NCBI GenBank assembly: GCA_026398285.1
Contig: JAPLTI010000153.1
Coordinates: 1 to 5,213 of the forward strand
Length of the DNA stretch: 5,213 nucleotides
Reading direction: 5' to 3'
Source of the DNA: Verrucomicrobiota bacterium
Lineage (GTDB): Bacteria > Verrucomicrobiota > Verrucomicrobiia > Chthoniobacterales > Terrimicrobiaceae
The notes beneath the pieces were generated by a model. It was not told the DNA's origin. It saw only the letters and a list, made by a program, of their open reading frames with translations, and did no database searches. The stretch's first letter is position 1. The number at the start of each line of letters is the position of its first letter. The position numbers were made by a program, and so were the translations under genes. Of the stretch, positions 1-5,213 are shown piece by piece.

Positions 1-579
1 GAATCCGTCCACGAACGGAGTGTGAACACGGGCCGGGCAAACGCAATTGCAACGAATGCCCTTGTCCACGAAATCCCGCGCCACCGAGAGGGTCATGGAA
101 AACACGGCGCCTTTCGACATGCTGTAGGCGAAGCGGTCGGGGATGCCGACTTTGGAGGCGATGGACGCCAGGTTCACAATGCTTCCGCCGCCGTTTTTCA
201 GCATGACGGGAATGCCAAAGTGGAGGCAGTGGTAGGCTCCTCGCACATTAATTTGATAGAGACGGTCAAGGTCCTCGGGCGAGGTGTTGAGCACATTGCC
301 AATATGGGCGATGCCTGCGTTGTTCACCAGCACATCGAGTCTGGCGAGGTCTGCAAAGGCGGCGCGGACAGACTCGGTGTTCGAGACATCCACTGTCTGG
401 ATCGCACCGGTGCCTCCAGCCTTTTGAAGAAGGCCCAGCGTCTCCCCAGCCGCTTCGGCGGAGAGTTCAAAAATGCGGACGTCGTATCCGCCGGAGGCGA
501 GTTGGAGGGCGGTGGCGCGGCCGATGCCAGAACCGGCCCCAGTGACTACGGCGATAGGTTTCTGTGTATGGGATGTCAT
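1..579 (-). CDS. SDR family oxidoreductase, probable 2-keto-3-deoxy-L-fuconate-type dehydrogenase (3' end outside window)
   Basis: This is a classical short-chain dehydrogenase/reductase. The 193 residues visible run off the left edge without a stop; the family is usually about 250 residues. The Rossmann glycine motif TGAGSGIG is at residues 13-20, the acidic residue of VDV is D64, and NNAG is at 86-89. The catalytic tetrad reads N111, S139, Y152 and K156 (YSMSK). After it comes CPARVHTPFVDGF, a form seen in SDRs of oxidative L-fucose and L-rhamnose clusters. The start is the ATG at 579: it gives the correct spacing to the glycine motif and overlaps the lactonase stop as ATGA, which suggests translational coupling. 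No clear Shine-Dalgarno sequence is present. The family assignment is certain. The substrate is inferred from the lactonase next door; the likely step is NAD-dependent oxidation of 2-keto-3-deoxy-L-fuconate in the cytoplasm. Confidence 0.9.
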   Translation of the reverse strand, partial: MTSHTQKPIAVVTGAGSGIGRATALQLASGGYDVRIFELSAEAAGETLGLLQKAGGTGAIQTVDVSNTESVRAAFADLARLDVLVNNAGIAHIGNVLNTSPEDLDRLYQINVRGAYHCLHFGIPVMLKNGGGSIVNLASIASKVGIPDRFAYSMSKGAVFSMTLSVARDFVDKGIRCNCVCPARVHTPFVDGF

Positions 580-1421
580 GGGATGCGGTAAATTCTTTTA
601 GCGTTGGTTGTGAGGATTTGGTTGCGCTCGGAATCTGTCAATTCCTCCAAAATTTCGCGTGTGGTATCCAACCACACTTTCAGTCCGTCACCGAGATTCA
701 CAACCGGCCAGTCGCCACCCCAGACGAGACGGGCCGAGCCAAAGGCTTCCAGCATGGTATCGGTGTAAGGCCTGAGACCTTGGGCATTCCTGAGTGCAGC
801 AGGCGCGTAGGCTGTGATGCCGGAGATTTTGCCGATTACATTCGGCTCAGCGGCGAGGGCGCGGATGGCTTTTTGCCAGGCGAGGAATCCCACGCCGGCA
901 GGGGCCTCGTTTTCGGCGATTTCGGGGACGCCGCAGTGGTCGAGGATGAAAGTTGTTTGCGGACAAGCGCGCACAAGTTCGAGTCCAATCGGGAGTTGCC
1001 GCTGGAAAACACAGAGATCGAAAGTGAGTCCGAGTCCACCAAGACGGTTCACATTTTCGCGGAAGAGGGAGGATTGCGAAAGCTCGTCGGGCTGGGTGTG
1101 GAGAACACGGCGTATGCCCTTGAGGCGCGAATGCGGGATCGACTCGAGGCTTCGCCCAAAATCCGGCGACTCGGGCCTTGCCGCGGCCACGACGGCTTGG
1201 ATGAAGGCGCCGGGCTGTTCAGCGAGGGAGCAAAAATAGCGGGCCTCATCGTCGAATTCATCGCAATCGACCTCCATAAAAACCCCGGCCTGTATGCCTG
1301 AGTGGCGCGAAGCGTTTTGGTAGTCCGAGAGATCGAACCGGCCGGAGAGGGCGGGTAAATCTCTCGTCCATTCGTAGGTGAATCTGTCTGGTTCGAGGAG
1401 GTGGACATGCGTGTCGATCAT
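576..1421 (-). CDS. Amidohydrolase-2 family sugar lactonase, probable L-fuconolactonase
   Basis: A 281-residue TIM-barrel metal-dependent hydrolase of the COG3618 type, the group that holds L-fuconolactonase, L-rhamnono-gamma-lactonase and 2-pyrone-4,6-dicarboxylate lactonase. Visible motifs are the N-terminal HxH metal site in MIDTHVH (H5, H7), the arginine pair in GIRRVLH (R104, R105), the strand-end histidine in ILDHCG (H162), and the barrel-closing aspartate in WGGDWP (D237). Length is typical and there is no signal peptide, so it is cytoplasmic. It should hydrolyse the 1,4- or 1,5-lactone of a deoxy-aldonic acid. The ATG start places HxH at the extreme N terminus, as usual for the family. 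That ATG overlaps the TGA ending the decayed SDR frame just upstream, and its own TGA overlaps the ATG of the next SDR, so two ATGA junctions flank it. The choice of L-fucose over L-rhamnose is inferred from the GH95-like gene and the SDR types nearby. Confidence 0.88.
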   Translation of the reverse strand: MIDTHVHLLEPDRFTYEWTRDLPALSGRFDLSDYQNASRHSGIQAGVFMEVDCDEFDDEARYFCSLAEQPGAFIQAVVAAARPESPDFGRSLESIPHSRLKGIRRVLHTQPDELSQSSLFRENVNRLGGLGLTFDLCVFQRQLPIGLELVRACPQTTFILDHCGVPEIAENEAPAGVGFLAWQKAIRALAAEPNVIGKISGITAYAPAALRNAQGLRPYTDTMLEAFGSARLVWGGDWPVVNLGDGLKVWLDTTREILEELTDSERNQILTTNAKRIYRIP

Positions 1422-1681
1422 GAAGATTTCAGGTCGGAAGTATCCTGGGTGCCGGCAATTTCCTGAACCCTGGTTGTGCGTCGCTCAAAGGATATGGTCT
1501 GGTTGAGTTGCTCACGAGGCGAAGCGGGGCCTGGAGCCTGTGCCAGCCAGCGCTCGTAAAATGGCGTGATGACCTCGGCAGGTATGACGCAATTTACGCG
1601 AATACCATATTTGGCAAAATTGAAGGATCATTAGCGGGTGAGGGCGTTCATGGCTCCCTTGCTGGTGGCCTTTAGCGCTTG
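1418..1681 (-). pseudogene. C-terminal remnant of an SDR, L-fucose-dehydrogenase type
   Basis: The apparent gap between the epimerase and the lactonase contains clear SDR coding sequence. Reading down from about 1681 the frame gives ATSKGAMNALTR, then two consecutive stop codons TAA (1633-1631) and TGA (1630-1628), then SFNFAKYGIRVNCV, IPAEVITPFYERWLAQAP and FERRTTRVQEIA. Spacing across the stops matches an intact SDR exactly, so they arose by substitution, not frameshift. The N-terminal half with the NAD(P) glycine motif, NNAG and the active-site Ser is absent, and the codon where the catalytic Tyr of YxxxK should be (1672-1670) encodes Lys. After EIA (1456) the usual VVFLLS...GGY ending is replaced by 12 unrelated codons, and the frame ends in a TGA overlapping the lactonase ATG. 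The PAEV-TP-Y-W pattern resembles SDRs annotated as L-fucose dehydrogenase in similar clusters, as I recall them. It cannot encode a working enzyme. Confidence 0.85.
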
Positions 1682-1695
1682 GGTGATTAGGACGG

Positions 1696-2814
1696 TTACT
1701 TAGCGCTGAACTTGTAGATGATCATATTCTTGTAGGTTTGCCCCGGCCGGAGCACAACCGAGGGAAATTCGGGTTTATTCGGGGAATCCGGGAAATGCTG
1801 AGGCTCCAGGCAGAAGCCACTGCGATAGCGATAGATCTCTCCGCCTTTGCCCACATTGGTCCCGTCGAGGAAATTGCCGGAATAGAACTGCAAACCAGGT
1901 TCGGTCGAGAGGACCTCCATCGTGCGCCCGCTCTTTGGCTCATGGACTTTCGCGACGAGCGCGAGTTTTCCGGGCGGCTTGTTGATCACCCAGTTGTGGT
2001 CATAGCCGAGCCCAAATTTCAGTTGCTCGTCCTGATTCGTAATCCGGCTGCCGATGGTGGCCGCTCTCTGGAAATCAAACGGCGTTCCCTTCACTGGCCG
2101 CAGCTCTCCGGTCGGGATGAATGTCTTGTCGATCGGAGTGAACTTGTCCGCCTTGATCGTCAATTCATGTCCAAGAATATCCCCACCCCCCGCTCCAGCC
2201 AGATTGAAATACGAATGGTGCGTGAGATTGATGACGGTCGCTTTGTCGGTCGTCGCGGTGTAATCGATCCTCAGCTCATTCTTGTTGGTCAACGTGTAAA
2301 CCGCCGTCACGGTGAGATTGCCGGGATACCCCTCCTCCCCGTCTTTGCTCACGCGGGTCAATGTTAAGGAAGGACCGTTTATCGTGATCACCGGTTTGGC
2401 GTTCCAAACCACTTTGTCGAATCCCTTCAGCCCGCCGTGGAGGGCGTTCGGGGGGTTGTTAATCGCAAGGCGGTAGGTTTTGCCGTCCAGCTCAAATCTT
2501 CCCTTCTTGATGCGATTGCCATATCGGCCAATCAAGGCTCCAAAATAGGGGTTCGCCTTGATGTAGGCTTTGAGGTTGTCGTAGCCGAGCACCACGTCTC
2601 CCGGTTTGCCATCGCGGTCGGGCACCTTGAGCGCAACAACGATCCCGCCGTAATTGGTAATCCTCGCTTCCGCGCCCTTGGTATTGCGGAGGGTGTAAAT
2701 ATCCACAGCCTCGCCTTCGTTGGTTTTGCCAAAAGGTTGCACGGTGATCGCGTCAGGAGATGCGGCAGAAGCGCATATTGCCAGACACATTGTCAGGATG
2801 AGAGATAGTTTCAT
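1696..2814 (-). CDS. Secreted aldose 1-epimerase (GalM-type mutarotase)
   Basis: This 372-residue protein interconverts the alpha and beta anomers of free aldoses. The GalM fold motifs appear in order: IGRYGNRI (R101), NALHGG (H126), NLTHHSYFNL (catalytic His, probably H200), GYDHNW (D272), STEPGLQFYSGNF, and GFCLEPQHFPDSPN with the catalytic Glu at E337. All residues expected for activity are present. The first 17-18 residues form a signal peptide: Lys2, a hydrophobic stretch, then ASA with probable cleavage near residue 17. There is no good lipobox (LAIC has Ile before the Cys), so export to the periplasm is expected, not lipoprotein anchoring. The ATG start is fixed by this signal peptide; the TTACTT before it is not a Shine-Dalgarno sequence. 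It lies 108 bases after the small membrane protein. GH95 enzymes invert the anomeric configuration, so an exported mutarotase beside such a gene makes sense. Sugar specificity cannot be read from sequence. Confidence 0.95.
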   Translation of the reverse strand: MKLSLILTMCLAICASAASPDAITVQPFGKTNEGEAVDIYTLRNTKGAEARITNYGGIVVALKVPDRDGKPGDVVLGYDNLKAYIKANPYFGALIGRYGNRIKKGRFELDGKTYRLAINNPPNALHGGLKGFDKVVWNAKPVITINGPSLTLTRVSKDGEEGYPGNLTVTAVYTLTNKNELRIDYTATTDKATVINLTHHSYFNLAGAGGGDILGHELTIKADKFTPIDKTFIPTGELRPVKGTPFDFQRAATIGSRITNQDEQLKFGLGYDHNWVINKPPGKLALVAKVHEPKSGRTMEVLSTEPGLQFYSGNFLDGTNVGKGGEIYRYRSGFCLEPQHFPDSPNKPEFPSVVLRPGQTYKNMIIYKFSAK

Positions 2815-2922
2815 AAGTAAATTCGGGCTGGAGAGGTGGCGGAGGTGGTTTCGGCATAAGCGGGCAGTTGAAGCTGGGTGGAGATTGCTTTCAACCCGCC
2901 ACCGGGAGCTTCTTGTGGCAAC

Positions 2923-3153
2923 TTATGGATGGCGCCCATAGACTTTGATTTCCTGTTCGTAGTCTTCTTGGAATCGACGCAACGTCCACCAGAGGGTGAG
3001 GGCAAAAATGACCAGGCCACCAAGCCCAATGACTGCGCTGCCAAGGATCATCTCGCCGATACCACATATCAGCGACAGCACCATGACCATTCCGATGCAC
3101 CAGGAAAATAGGGTTCGTCCGAAGGTTTCGACAGGCTCGTAGGGCTCATTCAA
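2923..3153 (-). CDS. Small two-helix membrane protein, possible accessory subunit of the symporter
   Basis: I do not recognise this 76-residue protein. It has a short acidic N terminus (NEPYEPVETFGR), two hydrophobic segments at about residues 14-32 and 36-56, and a charged tail starting LRRFQEDYEQE. Arg13 before the first helix and Arg59-Arg60 after the second predict a hairpin with both ends in the cytoplasm. The reading frame has no ATG in its first 20 codons; the best start is TTG at 3153, which overlaps the symporter end by 8 bases, so translation may depend on ribosomes finishing the symporter. The frame is closed by a stop at 3177-3175, so it cannot extend much further upstream. Some SSS-family symporters have small two-helix partners encoded beside them (for example YjcH with ActP, YhdT with PanF), so a similar role is possible, but no sequence match to those families is claimed. 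Confidence 0.7.
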   Translation of the reverse strand: MNEPYEPVETFGRTLFSWCIGMVMVLSLICGIGEMILGSAVIGLGGLVIFALTLWWTLRRFQEDYEQEIKVYGRHP

Positions 3154-4705
3154 TTCCCGGATGTAGAAAATTTTTCAAATTCTCCATCGGCTCGGGCGGT
3201 GTGAGTAACGTAACCAGAAAGGTAACGGACGTGACACTGGCGATTGCAAAAAGCATGCGGGCTCCCGTGAGACGCTCCGCTGTTGAGAACTTAACACCAT
3301 CCTCAAGGTTGAGGAGACTCGCCATGGGGGCGTCGAAGATTTTGAAGACCAGCATGCCTATGACAACCACCCAGCCAACGATGAGTCCCGCAAGGGCACC
3401 GTAGCGATTCATACGCCACCAGAACCACTGAGCCAAAGCGATGATGATACTGCCAGATCCCAGAACATAGGCGATAGTCAGCAGTTGAATGATCGAATCC
3501 GCTACAATGGAAATAGTCGCGCCGGCCACAGCAATAAGCAGTGTGGCAAAGCGCCCGATGACTACATACCTGTGTTCGGAAGCATCAGCCTTGATGAACC
3601 GGCGAAACACATCGTTCATGAGGTAAGACGAACCCCAGTTGAAGAGGGTTGTGATGGTGGAAACAAAAGCTGCCAACAGTGCGGCGATGAGAAATCCCCT
3701 CAATCCTACCGGCAGTATCGTCATCAACATTCTGGGGTAGGCACTCCCTTGATCGGCAACCGGAAGATTCGGCATGAGAATCATTGAGCAGAGTGCAACC
3801 ACGATCCAAGGCCACGGCATGAGGGCGTAGTAGCAGATGCTGTGAAGGAGTTGGGCTTTGCTGGCATGACAGGAGTCCTTGCAGGCAAGAAGGCGCTGAG
3901 CATTGTAGCCGCCGCCGATCGCGATGCTGAAGCCAAGGAGGATAAAAGTGAGGGCATCCCAGAAAGGCAATTGCCCGGCTCCCGAACCAATACTCGGAAG
4001 AAGTTGCAGGTTGTTGCCAGACCACTCCGACATTCCATGAAGTTTATCGACCATCACATCCAACCCGCCTACAGCCCAGACCGACATCACAGCCAGCAAC
4101 AGTGTGCCGATGGTGGCAAAGATGAGTTGGAAAAAGTCTGAGTAAACCACGCCCGAGAGACCTCCAAATGTTGAGACAATAATTGCCACCACGACCACGC
4201 CGATGGTTACGTAGAGACTCATTTCCGGTGGGAGCCCGAGGGCCTCGCGCGAGATTGTCTCCATCGCCTTGATGACCCAGCCACACATGATTGGACAGAT
4301 GATGAGAGCGCCGAAGGCACCACTCCAGCCACGCAGGAGCTTGGCGAATCCCCCACCAAAGCGGGCTTCAACAAGCTCCACATCGGTAAGAAAAGCCATC
4401 CGACGCCAGCGGCGGCCGAAATACACTGCCGTCAGGACAGCTCCGGTAAACGGCGCGCAAAATTGCCACACAAAATGAATTCCATGCTCACGCACAAGGG
4501 CGGTAACCCACAATGGGGTGTCCGCAGCAAAACTGGTGGCCGTAAGCGAAGCCCCAGCGGCATACCAAGGCAAGGAACGTCCGGAGACAAAGAAAGATTC
4601 CATATCCTTCCCTCCGGATTTCGTGAAGTAAATGGCTATGCCTATCGTGGCGACGAGCATTGCGAAGATGGAAATGTAATCAGCGAAAACGAGGGTGTTT
4701 TGCAT
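3146..4705 (-). CDS. Sodium:solute symporter (SSS family), probable deoxy-sugar importer
   Basis: A 519-residue inner-membrane transporter of the SSS family (TC 2.A.21, the SGLT group), which uses the sodium gradient to import a solute. About 13 hydrophobic segments are visible, beginning near residues 6-27, 45-72, 78-99 and 122-145 and ending near 484-502; length is normal for the family. Characteristic stretches are GRSLPWYAAGASLTATSFAA (residues 42-61) in the second segment, GGYNAQRLLACKD (265-277), and AALLAAFVSTITTLFNWGSS (341-360). In the last, AFVST (346-350) aligns with the vSGLT segment carrying the Na2-site Ser/Ser pair, here Ser-Thr, so sodium coupling is probably retained. The start is the ATG at 4705, 74 bases after the hydrolase stop; no clear Shine-Dalgarno sequence precedes it. 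Its end overlaps the small membrane protein. Substrate is not readable from sequence; L-fucose or a similar sugar is inferred from the neighbours. Confidence 0.95.
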   Translation of the reverse strand: MQNTLVFADYISIFAMLVATIGIAIYFTKSGGKDMESFFVSGRSLPWYAAGASLTATSFAADTPLWVTALVREHGIHFVWQFCAPFTGAVLTAVYFGRRWRRMAFLTDVELVEARFGGGFAKLLRGWSGAFGALIICPIMCGWVIKAMETISREALGLPPEMSLYVTIGVVVVAIIVSTFGGLSGVVYSDFFQLIFATIGTLLLAVMSVWAVGGLDVMVDKLHGMSEWSGNNLQLLPSIGSGAGQLPFWDALTFILLGFSIAIGGGYNAQRLLACKDSCHASKAQLLHSICYYALMPWPWIVVALCSMILMPNLPVADQGSAYPRMLMTILPVGLRGFLIAALLAAFVSTITTLFNWGSSYLMNDVFRRFIKADASEHRYVVIGRFATLLIAVAGATISIVADSIIQLLTIAYVLGSGSIIIALAQWFWWRMNRYGALAGLIVGWVVVIGMLVFKIFDAPMASLLNLEDGVKFSTAERLTGARMLFAIASVTSVTFLVTLLTPPEPMENLKNFLHPGIE

Positions 4706-4779
4706 ATCTTGGTTTTTTAGGCAGGGACTGAGTGGGGGATGGGGTGAATTGCTTAAACGTAAGTGTTAATATTACCTTA
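4706..4779 (-). other. AT-rich intergenic spacer upstream of the symporter
   Basis: This 74-base gap separates the hydrolase stop from the symporter ATG. Its hydrolase-proximal part (about 4750-4779) is much richer in A and T than the surrounding genes. It holds an 8-base palindrome TAATATTA and a short dyad CTTA-AACG-TAAG at 4752-4763. No GC-rich hairpin with a T-run is present, so no intrinsic terminator is supported. No convincing -35/-10 pair at correct spacing was found. It could hold a regulator site, but nothing proves it. Confidence 0.35.
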
Positions 4780-5213
4780 TCAACTAATAGTTGTGGCCTC
4801 TTTCAAAATCGCTTCACCGGATTCGCAGAAACATCCATCGACTGAAAGAAAACCGTTCAGGTCGTTGGGAGAGAAACCAGAAGAGGACATGAGCGCTTCT
4901 TTTTTACCGGTGATCACGCGGCGTGAAGGTCCGGAGAACCGGGCCTGCCACCAGTTGGCATTTCGATCCCATTGGATCTCAAGTTGTCCCCCACCCCGCA
5001 AACGAAGGCCTTTGAGGCTCCCACTCTTCCAGTTGAGAGGAAGGGCTGGCAGGGGGCGGAGTGTGTCGGGCGTCGAATGGGCAAGCATTTCATAGACGGC
5101 GGAGGTGACGCCGTTGTTGGCCTCGGTCTGCACGACTGGACGAGGCCCCTTACGGAAATCCATAGTGATTCCCATGTCGCGAAGGTCATTGTGGGCGGTG
5201 AAGAGATTCACAC
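4780..5213 (-). CDS. GH95-like glycoside hydrolase, probable alpha-L-fucosidase (C-terminal 143 residues only)
   Basis: Only the C-terminal part of the gene is inside the window; the frame continues past the right edge. The GTG at 5211 is an internal Val, not a start, because the homologous region is already underway there. The fragment matches the end of GH95 enzymes: VNLFTAH (residues 1-7 of the fragment), VQTEANNGVTSAVYEML (27-43), then the hallmark LRPLPALPLNWKSGSLKGLR (51-70) and RGGGQLEIQW (72-81) leading into the C-terminal beta domain. GH95 enzymes are inverting alpha-L-fucosidases or alpha-L-galactosidases with an (alpha/alpha)6 barrel, often exported. Two oddities: the usual FQID(A/G)NFG motif reads VQTEANNG, with Glu for Asp, and about 17 extra residues separate NLF-AH from that motif. 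It may be a divergent subgroup with another specificity. The sugar genes downstream support a deoxy-sugar-releasing role. Confidence 0.8.
   Translation of the reverse strand, partial: VNLFTAHNDLRDMGITMDFRKGPRPVVQTEANNGVTSAVYEMLAHSTPDTLRPLPALPLNWKSGSLKGLRLRGGGQLEIQWDRNANWWQARFSGPSRRVITGKKEALMSSSGFSPNDLNGFLSVDGCFCESGEAILKEATTIS

Noticed and set aside
22..1301. Long plus-strand open frames at 22-591 and 564-1301.
   Set aside because: They lie antisense to the SDR and lactonase, whose family motifs are unmistakable; their translations show no recognisable domain and arise from the codon bias of the real genes.
1628..1633. The tandem stops in the SDR remnant as a sequencing error in an intact gene.
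   Set aside because: Two adjacent stops without a frame change, plus loss of the N-terminal half, the catalytic Tyr and the C-terminal end, cannot be explained by a single base-call error.
2835..2903. An 8-base perfect inverted repeat (GGTGGCGG at 2835-2842 and CCGCCACC at 2896-2903) in the spacer between the small membrane protein and the epimerase.
   Set aside because: The arms are 53 bases apart, do not extend, and are low-complexity GC sequence; no T-run follows, so neither a terminator nor a regulator site is supported.
2811..3044. A minus-strand frame of 77 codons spanning the 108-base spacer.
   Set aside because: It overlaps the small membrane protein in another frame, has no domain-like or membrane pattern, and runs into the epimerase start.
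3072..3149. An ATGA stop/start overlap at the symporter end (ATG at 3149).
   Set aside because: That ATG opens a frame of only about 26 codons, different from the small membrane protein frame. The TTG at 3153 is the better start, although the ATG could still influence ribosome behaviour there.
4780..5211. A complete 143-residue gene starting with GTG at 5211.
   Set aside because: The sequence begins in the middle of GH95 homology, so the GTG is an internal Val codon of a longer gene cut by the window edge.

Overview
All supported genes lie on the minus strand, head to tail, in a tight sugar-catabolism cluster. In transcription order (right to left) they are: the C-terminal end of a GH95-like glycoside hydrolase (probable alpha-L-fucosidase), a sodium:solute symporter, a small two-helix membrane protein, a secreted aldose 1-epimerase, a decayed short-chain dehydrogenase (SDR), an amidohydrolase-2 family lactonase, and an SDR that runs off the left edge. 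The set fits the non-phosphorylating (oxidative) L-fucose route: L-fucose to L-fuconolactone to L-fuconate to 2-keto-3-deoxy-L-fuconate, followed by an SDR oxidation. A closely related 6-deoxy-sugar such as L-rhamnose cannot be excluded from sequence alone.

Region by region: 4780-5213 is the end of the hydrolase gene. 4706-4779 is a 74-base AT-rich spacer. 3146-4705 is the symporter, and 2923-3153 is the small membrane protein, which overlaps the symporter end. 2815-2922 is a 108-base spacer with no clear signal. 1696-2814 is the epimerase. 1418-1695 looks intergenic but holds the C-terminal remnant of an SDR of the L-fucose-dehydrogenase type, with two tandem in-frame stops and no nucleotide-binding half. 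576-1421 is the lactonase, and 1-579 is the second SDR, joined to the lactonase by an ATGA stop/start overlap.

How they work together (inference): the hydrolase releases a terminal sugar from a polysaccharide or glycan, the exported epimerase equilibrates its anomers, and the symporter imports it, perhaps helped by the small membrane protein. A dehydrogenase would then make the lactone, the amidohydrolase would open it, and after a dehydratase not present in this window the second SDR would oxidise the keto-deoxy acid. The dehydrogenase expected at the first step is exactly the gene that is broken here, so the cell must use another enzyme for that step, or the pathway is decaying.

The organism is most likely a Gram-negative polysaccharide degrader of the Planctomycetota-Verrucomicrobiota-Chlamydiota group. 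This rests on the gene combination (GH95-type hydrolase, SSS symporter and oxidative deoxy-sugar genes together), moderate GC content, and starts lacking clear Shine-Dalgarno sequences. It is an inference from gene content, not proof. No RNA genes, mobile elements, CRISPR arrays or convincing terminators were seen.
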